A DNA stretch of 6,902 nt from Dehalococcoidia bacterium (GTDB taxonomy: Bacteria; Chloroflexota; Dehalococcoidia; UBA3495; JAAXIE01): the NCBI GenBank assembly GCA_012270525.1, contig JAAXIE010000228.1, positions 1-6,902 on the forward strand. Reading direction: 5' to 3'. Numbering within the stretch: position 1 is the stretch's first letter; the number at the start of each line of letters is the position of its first letter. Under the pieces are notes generated by a model that worked only from the letters and a program-made list of their open reading frames with translations, was not told the DNA's origin and ran no database searches. Below, piece after piece: positions 1-5,933 of the stretch. The translations under genes and the position numbers were made by a program.

Positions 1-112
1 CGTTGCGGCCCTTGGGGCCGAGGGTAGGCCTGACAGAGTCAGCCAAGGCGTCCATCCCAGCCTTGAGGGCTTTTCGCGCCTCGTCAGAGTAAACAAGCTG
101 CTTCCCAGGCAT
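1..112 (-). CDS. groEL: Chaperonin GroEL (Hsp60), N-terminal 37 residues only; runs off the left edge
   Basis: GroEL is the large subunit of the cytoplasmic chaperonin, which folds proteins inside a double-ring ATP-driven chamber capped by GroES. Only the first 37 codons are present, starting at an ATG on the minus strand at 112. The visible peptide has the family's opening: a [10 protein letters not shown] segment, then an amphipathic helix, then [11 protein letters not shown], which is the nucleotide-phosphate loop of the equatorial domain. A good ribosome binding site (AAGGAGA) lies 8 bases before the ATG. groES lies 37 bases upstream in the same direction with no terminator between, so this is the usual groES-groEL operon driven by the promoter and CIRCE-like site upstream of groES. 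The second and third residues (Pro-Gly) differ slightly from the common MAK start. Nothing can be said about the rest of the protein. Confidence 0.95.
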   Translation of the reverse strand, partial: MPGKQLVYSDEARKALKAGMDALADSVRPTLGPKGRN

Positions 113-149
113 TGCTATTTTCTCCTTGTCGTTCTCGGTTTCTTGAGTC

Positions 150-443
150 CTAGTCCGAAATCTTGGCCAGAATGTCGCTCTCGCGAAGGATCAGGTACTC
201 CTCTTCCTCGTCCTTGTACTCGGTGCCAGCGAACTTGGAGTAGATGACCCGGTCACCCTTCTTGAGTTCCATGGCGATGCGGCTGCCATCGTCGGCCACA
301 CGCCCGGGGCCTACCTCAACCACTTCTCCCTCTTGGGGTTTCTCTTTGGCTGTGTCAGGCAGGATTATTCCCCCCTTGCTGACTTCATCTCTCTCCAGGG
401 GTTTGAGCACCACTCTCTCCCCTAGTGGGGCGAATTTCACCAC
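150..443 (-). CDS. groES: Co-chaperonin GroES (Hsp10)
   Basis: GroES forms the heptameric lid of the GroEL folding chamber in the cytoplasm. The 97-residue product has full family length. It opens with the [11 protein letters not shown] strand, followed by a mobile-loop region with SKGGIILPD (about residues 22-30), which contacts GroEL. It continues with [10 protein letters not shown] (about 38-47) and the C-terminal [13 protein letters not shown] and [14 protein letters not shown] segments. The start is one of two adjacent GTG codons (443 or 440). A very strong ribosome binding site, GGAAAGGAGG at 449-458, lies 5 or 8 bases ahead of them, so either could be used. groEL follows 37 bases downstream. 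Transcription is likely controlled by heat shock through HrcA at the CIRCE-like repeat just upstream. The hrcA gene itself is not in the window. Confidence 0.97.
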   Translation of the reverse strand: MVKFAPLGERVVLKPLERDEVSKGGIILPDTAKEKPQEGEVVEVGPGRVADDGSRIAMELKKGDRVIYSKFAGTEYKDEEEEYLILRESDILAKISD

Positions 444-479
444 CTCGGCCTCCTTTCCAGGCTGCTTACTTGGGTGTTG

Positions 480-505
480 TCGGCACTCACCAGAGCGAGT
501 GCCAA
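480..505 (-). promoter_or_regulatory. CIRCE-like operator (HrcA repressor site) of groES-groEL
   Basis: Read on the minus strand, this site has a left arm TTGGCACTC and a right arm GAGTGCCGA. These match the CIRCE consensus TTAGCACTC and GAGTGCTAA at 8 of 9 and 7 of 9 positions. The core GGCACTC/GAGTGCC is a perfect 7-bp inverted repeat (482-488 with 497-503). The gap between the 9-base arms is 8 bases, whereas the usual CIRCE gap is 9. It begins about 10 bases downstream of the -10 hexamer and ends 36 bases before the GTG of groES, which is the position expected of an HrcA operator. The identity rests on sequence match and context; binding is inferred. Confidence 0.85.
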
Positions 506-515
506 ACTCCCATTC

Positions 516-544
516 ATCCTAAGACCGACCCCTTTCCTTGTCAA
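516..544 (-). promoter_or_regulatory. Housekeeping (sigma-70 type) promoter of groES-groEL
   Basis: On the minus strand there is a perfect -35 hexamer TTGACA (539-544), a 17-base spacer, and a -10 hexamer TAGGAT (516-521), which matches TATAAT at 4 of 6 positions. The predicted transcription start is near 509, so the CIRCE-like repeat would lie in the first bases of the transcript, as in classic HrcA-regulated chaperonin operons. The leader before groES would be about 65 bases. Confidence 0.8.
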
Positions 545-564
545 GATATGCCCCTAGCTATACC
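538..564 (+). promoter_or_regulatory. Possible rightward promoter for the crotonase/acyl-CoA ligase operon
   Basis: On the plus strand, TTGTCA (538-543, 5 of 6 matches to TTGACA) is followed after 15 bases by TATACC (559-564, 4 of 6 matches to TATAAT). The spacer is shorter than the ideal 17, so this is a weak call. If used, transcription would begin around 571, only a few bases before the ATG at 576, giving a nearly leaderless message. That would fit the absence of any ribosome binding site before that ATG. The -35 overlaps that of the groES promoter on the other strand. Confidence 0.35.
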
Positions 565-579
565 ATGGGCCAGCCATGG
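563..579. repeat. Short inverted repeat covering the start codon of the first crotonase gene
   Basis: Two copies of CCATGG (563-568 and 574-579) are separated by GCCAG. Each copy is itself a palindrome, so together they can form a 6-bp stem with a 5-base loop. The downstream copy contains the ATG at 576. It could be an operator half-site pair or an RNA hairpin hiding the start codon, or it could be chance in a GC-rich region. Confidence 0.4.
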
Positions 580-1373
580 CGACCGTCACCTTCCAGGCCC
601 GGTCTCTCAGCTATGAAGCTGCGCCTCCGCTGGCATGGGTCACCTTGGGGCAACCCGGCACCGACAACCTGGTCGACCTGCGCATGGCCCAGGAGCTGTG
701 GGAAGTGGCGGACCTGTTGCCACAGCAGCCGGAAGTCCGTGCCCTGGTGGTCACCGGGTCGGGTGCCGTGTTCTCGCGCGGTCGCGAAGATGTCCCTCAA
801 GATGTGCGCCAGTCAGGTGGCCCTGCGGTGATGACCTGGATGTCGCAGCGCAGGGCGGCCTCCGCCCTGGCATCGCTCTCCATCCCGGTGGTCGCCGCCA
901 TCAACGGCGATGCCATGGACCACGGCTTCGAGATTGCCCTCGCTTGCGACCTGCGCATCGCCAGCAGGGACGCCCTCCTCGGCGTGACCGACCTCCGGAG
1001 AGGTCTGCTGCCTCGGGACGGGGCAACCCAGAGGCTACCCCGTCTCGTCGGACGCAGTCGCGCTCTCGATATGCTGCTCACCGCACGACTGGTTTCAGGC
1101 GAGGAAGCCTTGGCGATGGGGCTGGTCAACGCCGTCGTCGACCCTGATGACTTGATCGCGTCGGCCCAACGGTTCGCGAAGGACATGGCGTCGGGTGCTC
1201 CCATAGCCAGCAGGTATGCCAAGGAAGCAGTCCTGGCGGCCATGGACCTCCCCTTGGAACAAGGTCTACGCTTGGAAGCCGACCTCAACTTCCTGTTGCA
1301 CAGCACCGGAGACCGCGAGGAAGGCATACGTTCCTTCCTGCAGAAGACTTCCCCCCGCTACCAAGGGGACTAG
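576..1373 (+). CDS. Enoyl-CoA hydratase/isomerase family protein with divergent active site
   Basis: This 265-residue protein has normal crotonase-superfamily length and order. Members stabilise a CoA-thioester enolate in an oxyanion hole and perform hydration, isomerisation, hydrolysis or related reactions. The core is recognisable at ALVVTGSGAVFSRG (56-69), INGDAMDHGFEIALACDLRIAS (109-130, in two parts INGDAM and GFEIALACDLRIAS) and ATQRLPRLVG (150-159). Glu119 aligns with the first catalytic Glu of rat mitochondrial hydratase (Glu144). The second (Glu164) appears replaced by Asp139. The usual FCAGAD oxyanion segment reads FSRGRED (66-72), and GGG before the catalytic Glu reads DHG (115-117). 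It may therefore not be a plain hydratase; the substrate cannot be read from sequence. The ATG at 576 is the only reasonable start (in-frame stop at 555) and has no ribosome binding site. A second crotonase gene follows after 25 bases. Confidence 0.88.
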   Translation: MATVTFQARSLSYEAAPPLAWVTLGQPGTDNLVDLRMAQELWEVADLLPQQPEVRALVVTGSGAVFSRGREDVPQDVRQSGGPAVMTWMSQRRAASALASLSIPVVAAINGDAMDHGFEIALACDLRIASRDALLGVTDLRRGLLPRDGATQRLPRLVGRSRALDMLLTARLVSGEEALAMGLVNAVVDPDDLIASAQRFAKDMASGAPIASRYAKEAVLAAMDLPLEQGLRLEADLNFLLHSTGDREEGIRSFLQKTSPRYQGD

Positions 1374-1398
1374 GCGCAGGAGCCGAAGGTCACTGTCG

Positions 1399-2121
1399 TT
1401 GGAAACGGTCGTCGAATACGAGAAGCACGGGGCTGTTGTCCACATCTGGCTGGACCGGCCCGACGTGCTGAACGCCTACAACATGGCGATGCGCGACCAG
1501 CTCTACGACGCACTCGGAGCGGTCGCAGGGGACGACGAAGTGGCCGTGGTGCTGCTACGGGGACGGGGACGCTCCTTTTGCGCTGGGGCTGATCTCACCG
1601 AGTTCGGGACCGCCCCGTCCCAAGCAATCGCCCGCGAGGTCCGCTGGCAGCGTGACGTGTGGAAGCGTCTGCTGGAGTTGCCCGTGCCCGTGATAGGTGC
1701 CATCCACGGCCATTGCATCGGATCCGGCGTGGAGATCGCCCTGCTCTGCGACCTCCGGCTTGCCACGGCAGACGCCACCTTCGCCATGCCGGAAGTCCAG
1801 TTGGGCATGATTCCCGCAGCCGGTGGCACCCAGACCCTGCCCCGCAGCTTGGGCATGTCCCCCTCCCTGGACCTGCTCCTCACAGGAAGACGCATGGACG
1901 CCGAAGAGGCCCACCGCACCGGATTGGTGCATCGGGTGCTCCCCACCCAGCAGGCCCTGGACCTGGAAGCGGAGCGGTTGGCGGAGGACCTGGTTCCCGT
2001 GAGCCGGTGCGCCGCTGGCATCAAGCGGGCGGTGCGCGAAGGGGCCGACCTGCCTCTGGCAGCAGCCTTGGAAGCAGAACTGCGTCTGAGCGCTCGGACC
2101 TGTGTCGGGGGTCCTGTTTGA
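1399..2121 (+). CDS. Enoyl-CoA hydratase with canonical catalytic residues and short C-terminus
   Basis: The product likely hydrates a trans-2-enoyl-CoA to the 3-hydroxyacyl-CoA in the cytoplasm. With a TTG start at 1399 it has 240 residues and opens ETVVEYEKHGAVVHIWLDRP, as crotonases do. A GAAGG ribosome binding site lies 9 bases ahead; CTG at 1393 is an alternative. The first oxyanion segment is FCAGADL (60-66) and the second is GSG (108-110). Glu112 (VEIALLCDLR) and Glu132 (MPEVQLG) align with both catalytic glutamates of rat hydratase, and IPAAGGTQTLPR (138-149) is conserved. It ends at SARTCVGGPV without the usual tail of about 20 residues (compare DREEGIRSFLQ in the preceding gene), because it stops at the start of the ligase gene. 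No other frame continues the missing tail. The open frame extends back to 1216 inside the previous gene, but that stretch has no crotonase homology. Confidence 0.9.
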   Translation: METVVEYEKHGAVVHIWLDRPDVLNAYNMAMRDQLYDALGAVAGDDEVAVVLLRGRGRSFCAGADLTEFGTAPSQAIAREVRWQRDVWKRLLELPVPVIGAIHGHCIGSGVEIALLCDLRLATADATFAMPEVQLGMIPAAGGTQTLPRSLGMSPSLDLLLTGRRMDAEEAHRTGLVHRVLPTQQALDLEAERLAEDLVPVSRCAAGIKRAVREGADLPLAAALEAELRLSARTCVGGPV

Positions 2122-3665
2122 ACACCACCGAAGCCCTGACCATCGCCTGCGCCATCGTGCCCGACCGTGATGCCGTGGTATTCCACGACCAGCGAATCTC
2201 CTTCCAGGCGTTGCAGGACAACGCGCTGAGGCTGTCCAACGTCCTGGCGGACTTGGGCGTCGGACCCGGCGACCGGGTGGCGACCATGGACGTCAACCAC
2301 CCTGAACTGCTTGAAGTCTATTTCGCAGCAGCCACCCTCGATGCGGTCTACGTGCCTCTAAGCTTCCGCGCCAAGGAAGACGAACTGGCCTACATGCTGG
2401 AGAGTTCGTCCCCGAAGGCCCTGTTCGTTGGCGAGTTCTATCGTGAGACTGCTTCCGTGGCCTTGGCCAAGTCCGCTCCGCAGTGCCGATTGATAGCCTT
2501 CGGGGACGACTTCAGGGCACTGATGCGCCCGGCCTCTCCTGAGCAGATGCGGTTCCCCGAAGCCGCCGATCCCGATACCACGGTTCTGATGTATACCGCA
2601 GGCACTACCGGCGTGCCCAAGGGTGTGATGCTGAGCCACGACAGCCTCACCACCTACCTGCTGGCCAACGTGGAACCTCCCGATCCCGACCTGCACGAGA
2701 GCAACCTGCTGCCCATGCCCCTGTACCACATCGGCGGGTTCCAGACCGCCTTGGCGGCCGTGTACGGCGGTCGCACCCTGGTGCTGATGCAGCAGTTCGA
2801 TGGCCAACAGTGGCTGGAGTTGGCCCAACGCGAGAGGCCCACCCGCTCCATTCTGGTGCCCACCATGCTGAAGCAGCTTCTCGAACACCCCGCCTTTTCC
2901 CGGCATGACCTCTCCAGCCTGAAGGTGATCACATACGGTGCCGCACCCATGCCACGGGAGGTCATTCGACGCGCCATCGAAGCCCTTCCGGGGGTGCAGT
3001 TCATCAATGCCTTCGGACAGACCGAGTCGGCTGCCACCATCGCCATGCTGGGACCCGAAGACCACCGCCTCGATGGCACCCCGGACCAGGTGGAACGGAA
3101 GCTGCAGCGGCTCGCTTCCATCGGCCGCCCGCTGGAGGACGTGGATGTGCGGCTGGTGGATGAAGACGGCAGCCAGGTCCCTCAAGGGGAGGTCGGCGAG
3201 ATCGTGGCCCGCGGCCCCCGCATCATGTCCGGCTACTGGAACCAGCAGGACGAGACTGCCGGTACCATCAAGGATGGCTGGTTGCACACCGGCGACCTGG
3301 CGTGGCAGGACGAGGACGGCTACATCTTCCTCGCAGGAAGGGCCAAGGACTTCATCAAGCGCGGGGGCGAGATGGTCTCGCCGGAAGAGGTGGAGCGTGT
3401 CCTGACCTCCCACCCCGCCGTGGATGAGGCAGCCATCATCGGCGTTCCCGACGATTACTGGGGCGAGCGGGTCAGGGCCGTGGTCGTCCCCACCGCTTTG
3501 CCCGTCGACGAGTCGGAACTCATCGAGTATTGCCGTCAACGCTTGTCCAGCTTCAAGAGACCCGATTCGGTGGTCTTCGTGGACGAGTTGCCCCGCAATC
3601 CCTTGGGTAAAATACTGAAGACCGAACTGCGCCAGCAGTTCAGCCACCCCATCGGCCCATGTTAA
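2118..3665 (+). CDS. Acyl-CoA ligase (AMP-forming; class I adenylate-forming, fatty-acid CoA ligase-like)
   Basis: The enzyme joins a carboxylic acid to coenzyme A through an acyl-AMP intermediate. The 515-residue product has usual family length. Motifs in order are the phosphate loop YTAGTTGVPKG (159-169, with Ala where Ser is commonest), YHIGG (203-207), FGQTES (299-304), LHTGD with the ribose-binding Asp393, GRAKDFIKRGGE (407-418) at the domain hinge, and PLGKILK with the catalytic Lys498. No signal or membrane segment is seen. The TTG start at 2118 overlaps the TGA of the hydratase gene (TTGA), with GGGGG 6 bases ahead. The resulting opening, MNTTEALTIACAIVPDRDAVVF, reads as a complete N-terminus. 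Translational coupling with the hydratase is likely. Context suggests it supplies the acyl-CoA used by the two crotonases. The acid (fatty, aromatic or alicyclic) cannot be decided from motifs alone. Confidence 0.93.
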   Translation: MNTTEALTIACAIVPDRDAVVFHDQRISFQALQDNALRLSNVLADLGVGPGDRVATMDVNHPELLEVYFAAATLDAVYVPLSFRAKEDELAYMLESSSPKALFVGEFYRETASVALAKSAPQCRLIAFGDDFRALMRPASPEQMRFPEAADPDTTVLMYTAGTTGVPKGVMLSHDSLTTYLLANVEPPDPDLHESNLLPMPLYHIGGFQTALAAVYGGRTLVLMQQFDGQQWLELAQRERPTRSILVPTMLKQLLEHPAFSRHDLSSLKVITYGAAPMPREVIRRAIEALPGVQFINAFGQTESAATIAMLGPEDHRLDGTPDQVERKLQRLASIGRPLEDVDVRLVDEDGSQVPQGEVGEIVARGPRIMSGYWNQQDETAGTIKDGWLHTGDLAWQDEDGYIFLAGRAKDFIKRGGEMVSPEEVERVLTSHPAVDEAAIIGVPDDYWGERVRAVVVPTALPVDESELIEYCRQRLSSFKRPDSVVFVDELPRNPLGKILKTELRQQFSHPIGPC

Positions 3666-3705
3666 GAGACCCGTCACCTTCTCATCTCACCAGGACGGCA
3701 TCGCC

Positions 3706-4575
3706 ATGACCGCCACCGACGCAAACGACCCCCAGGACACCCAACGCAAGATGGGCGCCCTCACTGAGAGCCTTCAACAGATGGGGTCCATCATAGTGGC
3801 CTATTCCGGCGGTGTGGACAGTGCCTTTCTTGCAGCCGCCGCCAACCAGGTGTTGGGAGAGCGCGCCTTGGCCGTTACCGCCGACTCGCCCAGCTTGGCC
3901 CCCTCGGAGTTGAGGGACGCCGTCGCCCTCGCGGAACGGGTCGGGCTTCACCACCGCGTCATCAGGACCCAGGAAGTGGAGCGGGAGGACTACCAGGCCA
4001 ACACGCCCTACCGCTGCTTCTTCTGCAAGGACGAGTTGTACACCCACCTGACGGCCTTTGCCTCGGCCGAAGGCTATGCATGGGTGGCCAACGGCACAAA
4101 CGTCGATGACCTAGGCGATTTCCGTCCCGGCCAGAACGCCGCCAAGGAGTACGGCGTGATCAGCCCCCTTGTCGATGCCGGGCTAACCAAGGCCGAGATA
4201 CGGCAGTTGTCCCGCGATATGGGACTCCCTACGTGGGACAAGCCAGCCCAAGCCTGCCTCTCGTCGCGCATCCCCTACGGCAGCAGGGTCACCGTCGAGG
4301 CCTTGACCCGTATCGCCAAGGCAGAGGAGCACCTGCGGAGCCTGGGGTTCCGGCAACTCCGAGTCAGGCACCACGATACCGTGGCCCGCATCGAAATAGC
4401 CCCGGAAGACTTCGCTCCCTTGCTGACCGAGGACGTCCGGCAGAATGTCGCCAAGTACTTCCGCTCCATAGGCTACGCCTATGTCACGCTGGACCTGGAC
4501 GGCTTTCGCTCCGGCAGCATGAACGAGGTGCTGGGCAAGAACCAGCGGACGGGCGAAGTCCAGCCCAGTGCGTAA
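3706..4575 (+). CDS. larE: ATP-dependent sacrificial sulfur transferase LarE (nickel-pincer nucleotide synthesis), three-cysteine type
   Basis: LarE activates the carboxylates of pyridinium biscarboxylate mononucleotide with ATP and inserts sulfur, producing the thiocarboxylates that bind nickel in the NPN cofactor of lactate racemase LarA. The 289-residue product has the PP-loop SGGVDS (34-39), GTNVDDLGDFRPG (130-142), KPAQACLSSRIPYG (179-192) and the C-terminal family signature LDLDGFRSGSMNE (262-274). Cys184 aligns with the sacrificial Cys176 of the Lactobacillus plantarum enzyme. Cys104 and Cys107 form an added CxxC (RCFFCK). Such three-cysteine LarE proteins are reported to carry a [4Fe-4S] cluster and act catalytically instead of losing their cysteine sulfur; assignment here is by motif. 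The ATG at 3706 has AGGA 10 bases upstream and lies 40 bases after the ligase with no terminator, so co-transcription is likely. No larA, larB or larC is in the window. Confidence 0.94.
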   Translation: MTATDANDPQDTQRKMGALTESLQQMGSIIVAYSGGVDSAFLAAAANQVLGERALAVTADSPSLAPSELRDAVALAERVGLHHRVIRTQEVEREDYQANTPYRCFFCKDELYTHLTAFASAEGYAWVANGTNVDDLGDFRPGQNAAKEYGVISPLVDAGLTKAEIRQLSRDMGLPTWDKPAQACLSSRIPYGSRVTVEALTRIAKAEEHLRSLGFRQLRVRHHDTVARIEIAPEDFAPLLTEDVRQNVAKYFRSIGYAYVTLDLDGFRSGSMNEVLGKNQRTGEVQPSA

Positions 4576-4586
4576 GGCCCAAGCGA

Positions 4587-4603
4587 AGAGGCCTCCTGCC
4601 TCT
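4587..4603. terminator. Small hairpin at the convergent junction, possible weak bidirectional terminator
   Basis: AGAGGC (4587-4592) and GCCTCT (4598-4603) form a perfect 6-bp stem around a 5-base loop, between the end of larE and the end of the dehydrogenase gene. There is no T-run on either side, so an intrinsic terminator is doubtful. The position between two converging operons is the main support. Confidence 0.35.
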
Positions 4604-5582
4604 AACGGGTGCCCCTCACCACCGTGTTGGTCGGGGCCCCTGCCAGGAAAGCCTCTATGTTGTCCAGGGCCATGGCCAGCCCTGCCAGGCTGGTCTCCGG
4701 GCTCATGGCCCCCACGTGAGGCGACAGCACCACGTTGTCCAGGTGGCACAACGGGCTTTCCTGCGGCAGAGGCTCGGTGGTGAATACGTCGAGACCCGCC
4801 CCGCCCAGTCTTCCTTCCTGGAGGGCCTGCACCATCGCTGGCTCGTCTATGACCGCGCCGCGGCCTGTGTTCACGATGATGGCCGTAGGCTTCATCATCG
4901 CCAGTTCGGGCGCCCCCAGCAAGTGATGACTCTCTTCCGTGATGGGCAGGTGGACCGAGACCACGTCGGACGCTTTCAGCAGGTCGGGCAACGGAACGAG
5001 CTCGACCCCTAGAGACGCGGCCCGCTCCGCCGACGGGTGAAGAGTCCAAGCCACTGCATCCATGCCGAGGGCCCGTCCCAGCCCGATCATCCGCTGCCCG
5101 ATGGGGCCGACGCCAATCACCCCCAGAGTCTTGCCGTGCAGTTGGGCGATGCGCGCATCCTGCCAGCCGCCTCCACGGATCCTCCGGTCTCCCGCTGCCA
5201 GTTGATGGCTGACCGCCAGTGCCATTGCCATGGCGTGCTCCGCCACTCCAATGGCAGCATATCCCGGCGTGTTGCACACCGTGATTCCCAGGCTGCGACA
5301 GGCTTCCAAATCTACGTTGTCGGTCCCCACGGCCCATATGGAAATGAGGCGCAGCCTGGGACACTGCTCCAGCGTTGTCCGTGGGAAGTAGACCGAGGCC
5401 CGCAGGTTGATCACCACGTCAGCATTGCCGACCCACTGCACCAGTTGGTCCTCGTCAGCCGGGCGTTCCACGTGCCAGTCCACATTGTCAGCCAGGCCGT
5501 AGACCCGCGGCTCCAGATGGGTGCCATGAAGCACCGGAGGGTGGTCATCGGGTATCACCAGCAGGTCAGCCTTGGGCGGCAT
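4602..5582 (-). CDS. D-isomer-specific 2-hydroxyacid dehydrogenase family protein
   Basis: Such enzymes interconvert 2-oxoacids and D-2-hydroxyacids with NAD(P)H in the cytoplasm. The family includes D-lactate, glyoxylate/hydroxypyruvate and phosphoglycerate dehydrogenases. The 326-residue product has usual length. The substrate domain shows VGTDNVDLEACRSLGI (85-100) and NTPGYAAIGVAEHA (104-117). The Rossmann glycine motif GVGPIG is at 157-162. The catalytic triad is Arg241 (NTGRG), Glu270 (TTEPLP) and His289 (SPHVG), so the enzyme should be active. At position 180, where NAD-specific members usually have Asp at the end of the second Rossmann strand, there is Thr, so cofactor preference is open. 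The ATG at 5582 lies 7 bases after the DUF1330 stop, with GAGGGGG 12 bases upstream inside the end of that gene. It converges on larE, 26 bases away. The substrate is not assignable. Confidence 0.92.
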   Translation of the reverse strand: MPPKADLLVIPDDHPPVLHGTHLEPRVYGLADNVDWHVERPADEDQLVQWVGNADVVINLRASVYFPRTTLEQCPRLRLISIWAVGTDNVDLEACRSLGITVCNTPGYAAIGVAEHAMAMALAVSHQLAAGDRRIRGGGWQDARIAQLHGKTLGVIGVGPIGQRMIGLGRALGMDAVAWTLHPSAERAASLGVELVPLPDLLKASDVVSVHLPITEESHHLLGAPELAMMKPTAIIVNTGRGAVIDEPAMVQALQEGRLGGAGLDVFTTEPLPQESPLCHLDNVVLSPHVGAMSPETSLAGLAMALDNIEAFLAGAPTNTVVRGTR

Positions 5583-5589
5583 AGTGAAG

Positions 5590-5877
5590 CTAGGCCCCCT
5601 CTACGATCATCAGGCTGCTGACCGTGGACCGGATGCGGAGGGCCTTTGCCTCCTCGTATATCCGCGAGTCGTACCACGCCCTTGCCTGTTCCACGCTGTC
5701 GAACTCGATGATCACCACCCTGCCCGGGTCCCAGTCACCTTCCATCTTCTCCATGGCCCCGCCACGCACCACGTAGCGACCACCGAAAGCATCCACGGTG
5801 GCCCCGGCTTGCCCTGGGTAGTCGGCGAAGGCTTCAGGATCGGTGACGGTCATCTGGGCGATTACATAACCAGCCAT
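5590..5877 (-). CDS. DUF1330 family small protein (dimeric alpha/beta barrel fold)
   Basis: This 95-residue protein matches the DUF1330 pattern. It has an opening strand GYVIAQMTVTDPEAFADYP (3-21), a central GGRYVVRGG (32-40), then EGDWDPGRVVIIEFDS (46-61), and a helix with ARAWYDSRIYEEAKALR (65-81). Members adopt a ferredoxin-like dimeric barrel related to EthD and antibiotic-biosynthesis monooxygenase folds. No general catalytic function is established for the family. No signal peptide or membrane segment is present. The ATG at 5877 has AGAGG 8 bases upstream. The gene lies 56 bases after the Fe-S protein gene and 7 bases before the dehydrogenase gene, all in the same direction, so the three are probably one transcript. 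A role in handling a small-molecule intermediate is possible, but this is only inference. Confidence 0.88.
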   Translation of the reverse strand: MAGYVIAQMTVTDPEAFADYPGQAGATVDAFGGRYVVRGGAMEKMEGDWDPGRVVIIEFDSVEQARAWYDSRIYEEAKALRIRSTVSSLMIVEGA

Positions 5878-5933
5878 GGCGAGATCCTCTCAGTTCCATT
5901 CTCTGTGGTATTGCCCGGTGGACCAGTCGGTGC

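Noticed and set aside
244..522. A 92-codon plus-strand frame opposite groES.
   Set aside because: It is antisense to groES and runs through the promoter/operator region; its Ser/Pro-rich translation has no motif.
1216..1398. An upstream extension of the second crotonase to an ATG at 1216.
   Set aside because: It would overlap the first crotonase by 158 bases in another frame, and the added residues lack crotonase similarity; the family N-terminus begins right after the TTG at 1399.
1659..2117. An N-terminal extension of the acyl-CoA ligase, since its frame is open back to 1659.
   Set aside because: This stretch encodes the conserved core of the hydratase in another frame; the ligase N-terminus starts naturally at 2118.
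576..2121. The two adjacent crotonase genes as one gene split by a frameshift.
   Set aside because: Each encodes a full crotonase core with its own oxyanion and catalytic segments, so they are two paralogous genes.
1503..2300. A 265-codon minus-strand frame opposite the second crotonase.
   Set aside because: It is Ser/Arg-rich shadow translation with no motif, opposite a canonical hydratase.
2358..3677. A 439-codon open frame on the minus strand opposite the acyl-CoA ligase.
   Set aside because: It lies wholly antisense to a gene with all family motifs; its Gly/His/Gln-rich translation has no recognisable domain and is a by-product of high GC at third codon positions.
4183..5364. A 393-codon minus-strand frame overlapping larE and the 2-hydroxyacid dehydrogenase.
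   Set aside because: It is out of frame with two well-supported genes, and its low-complexity Gly/Arg-rich translation shows no family motif.
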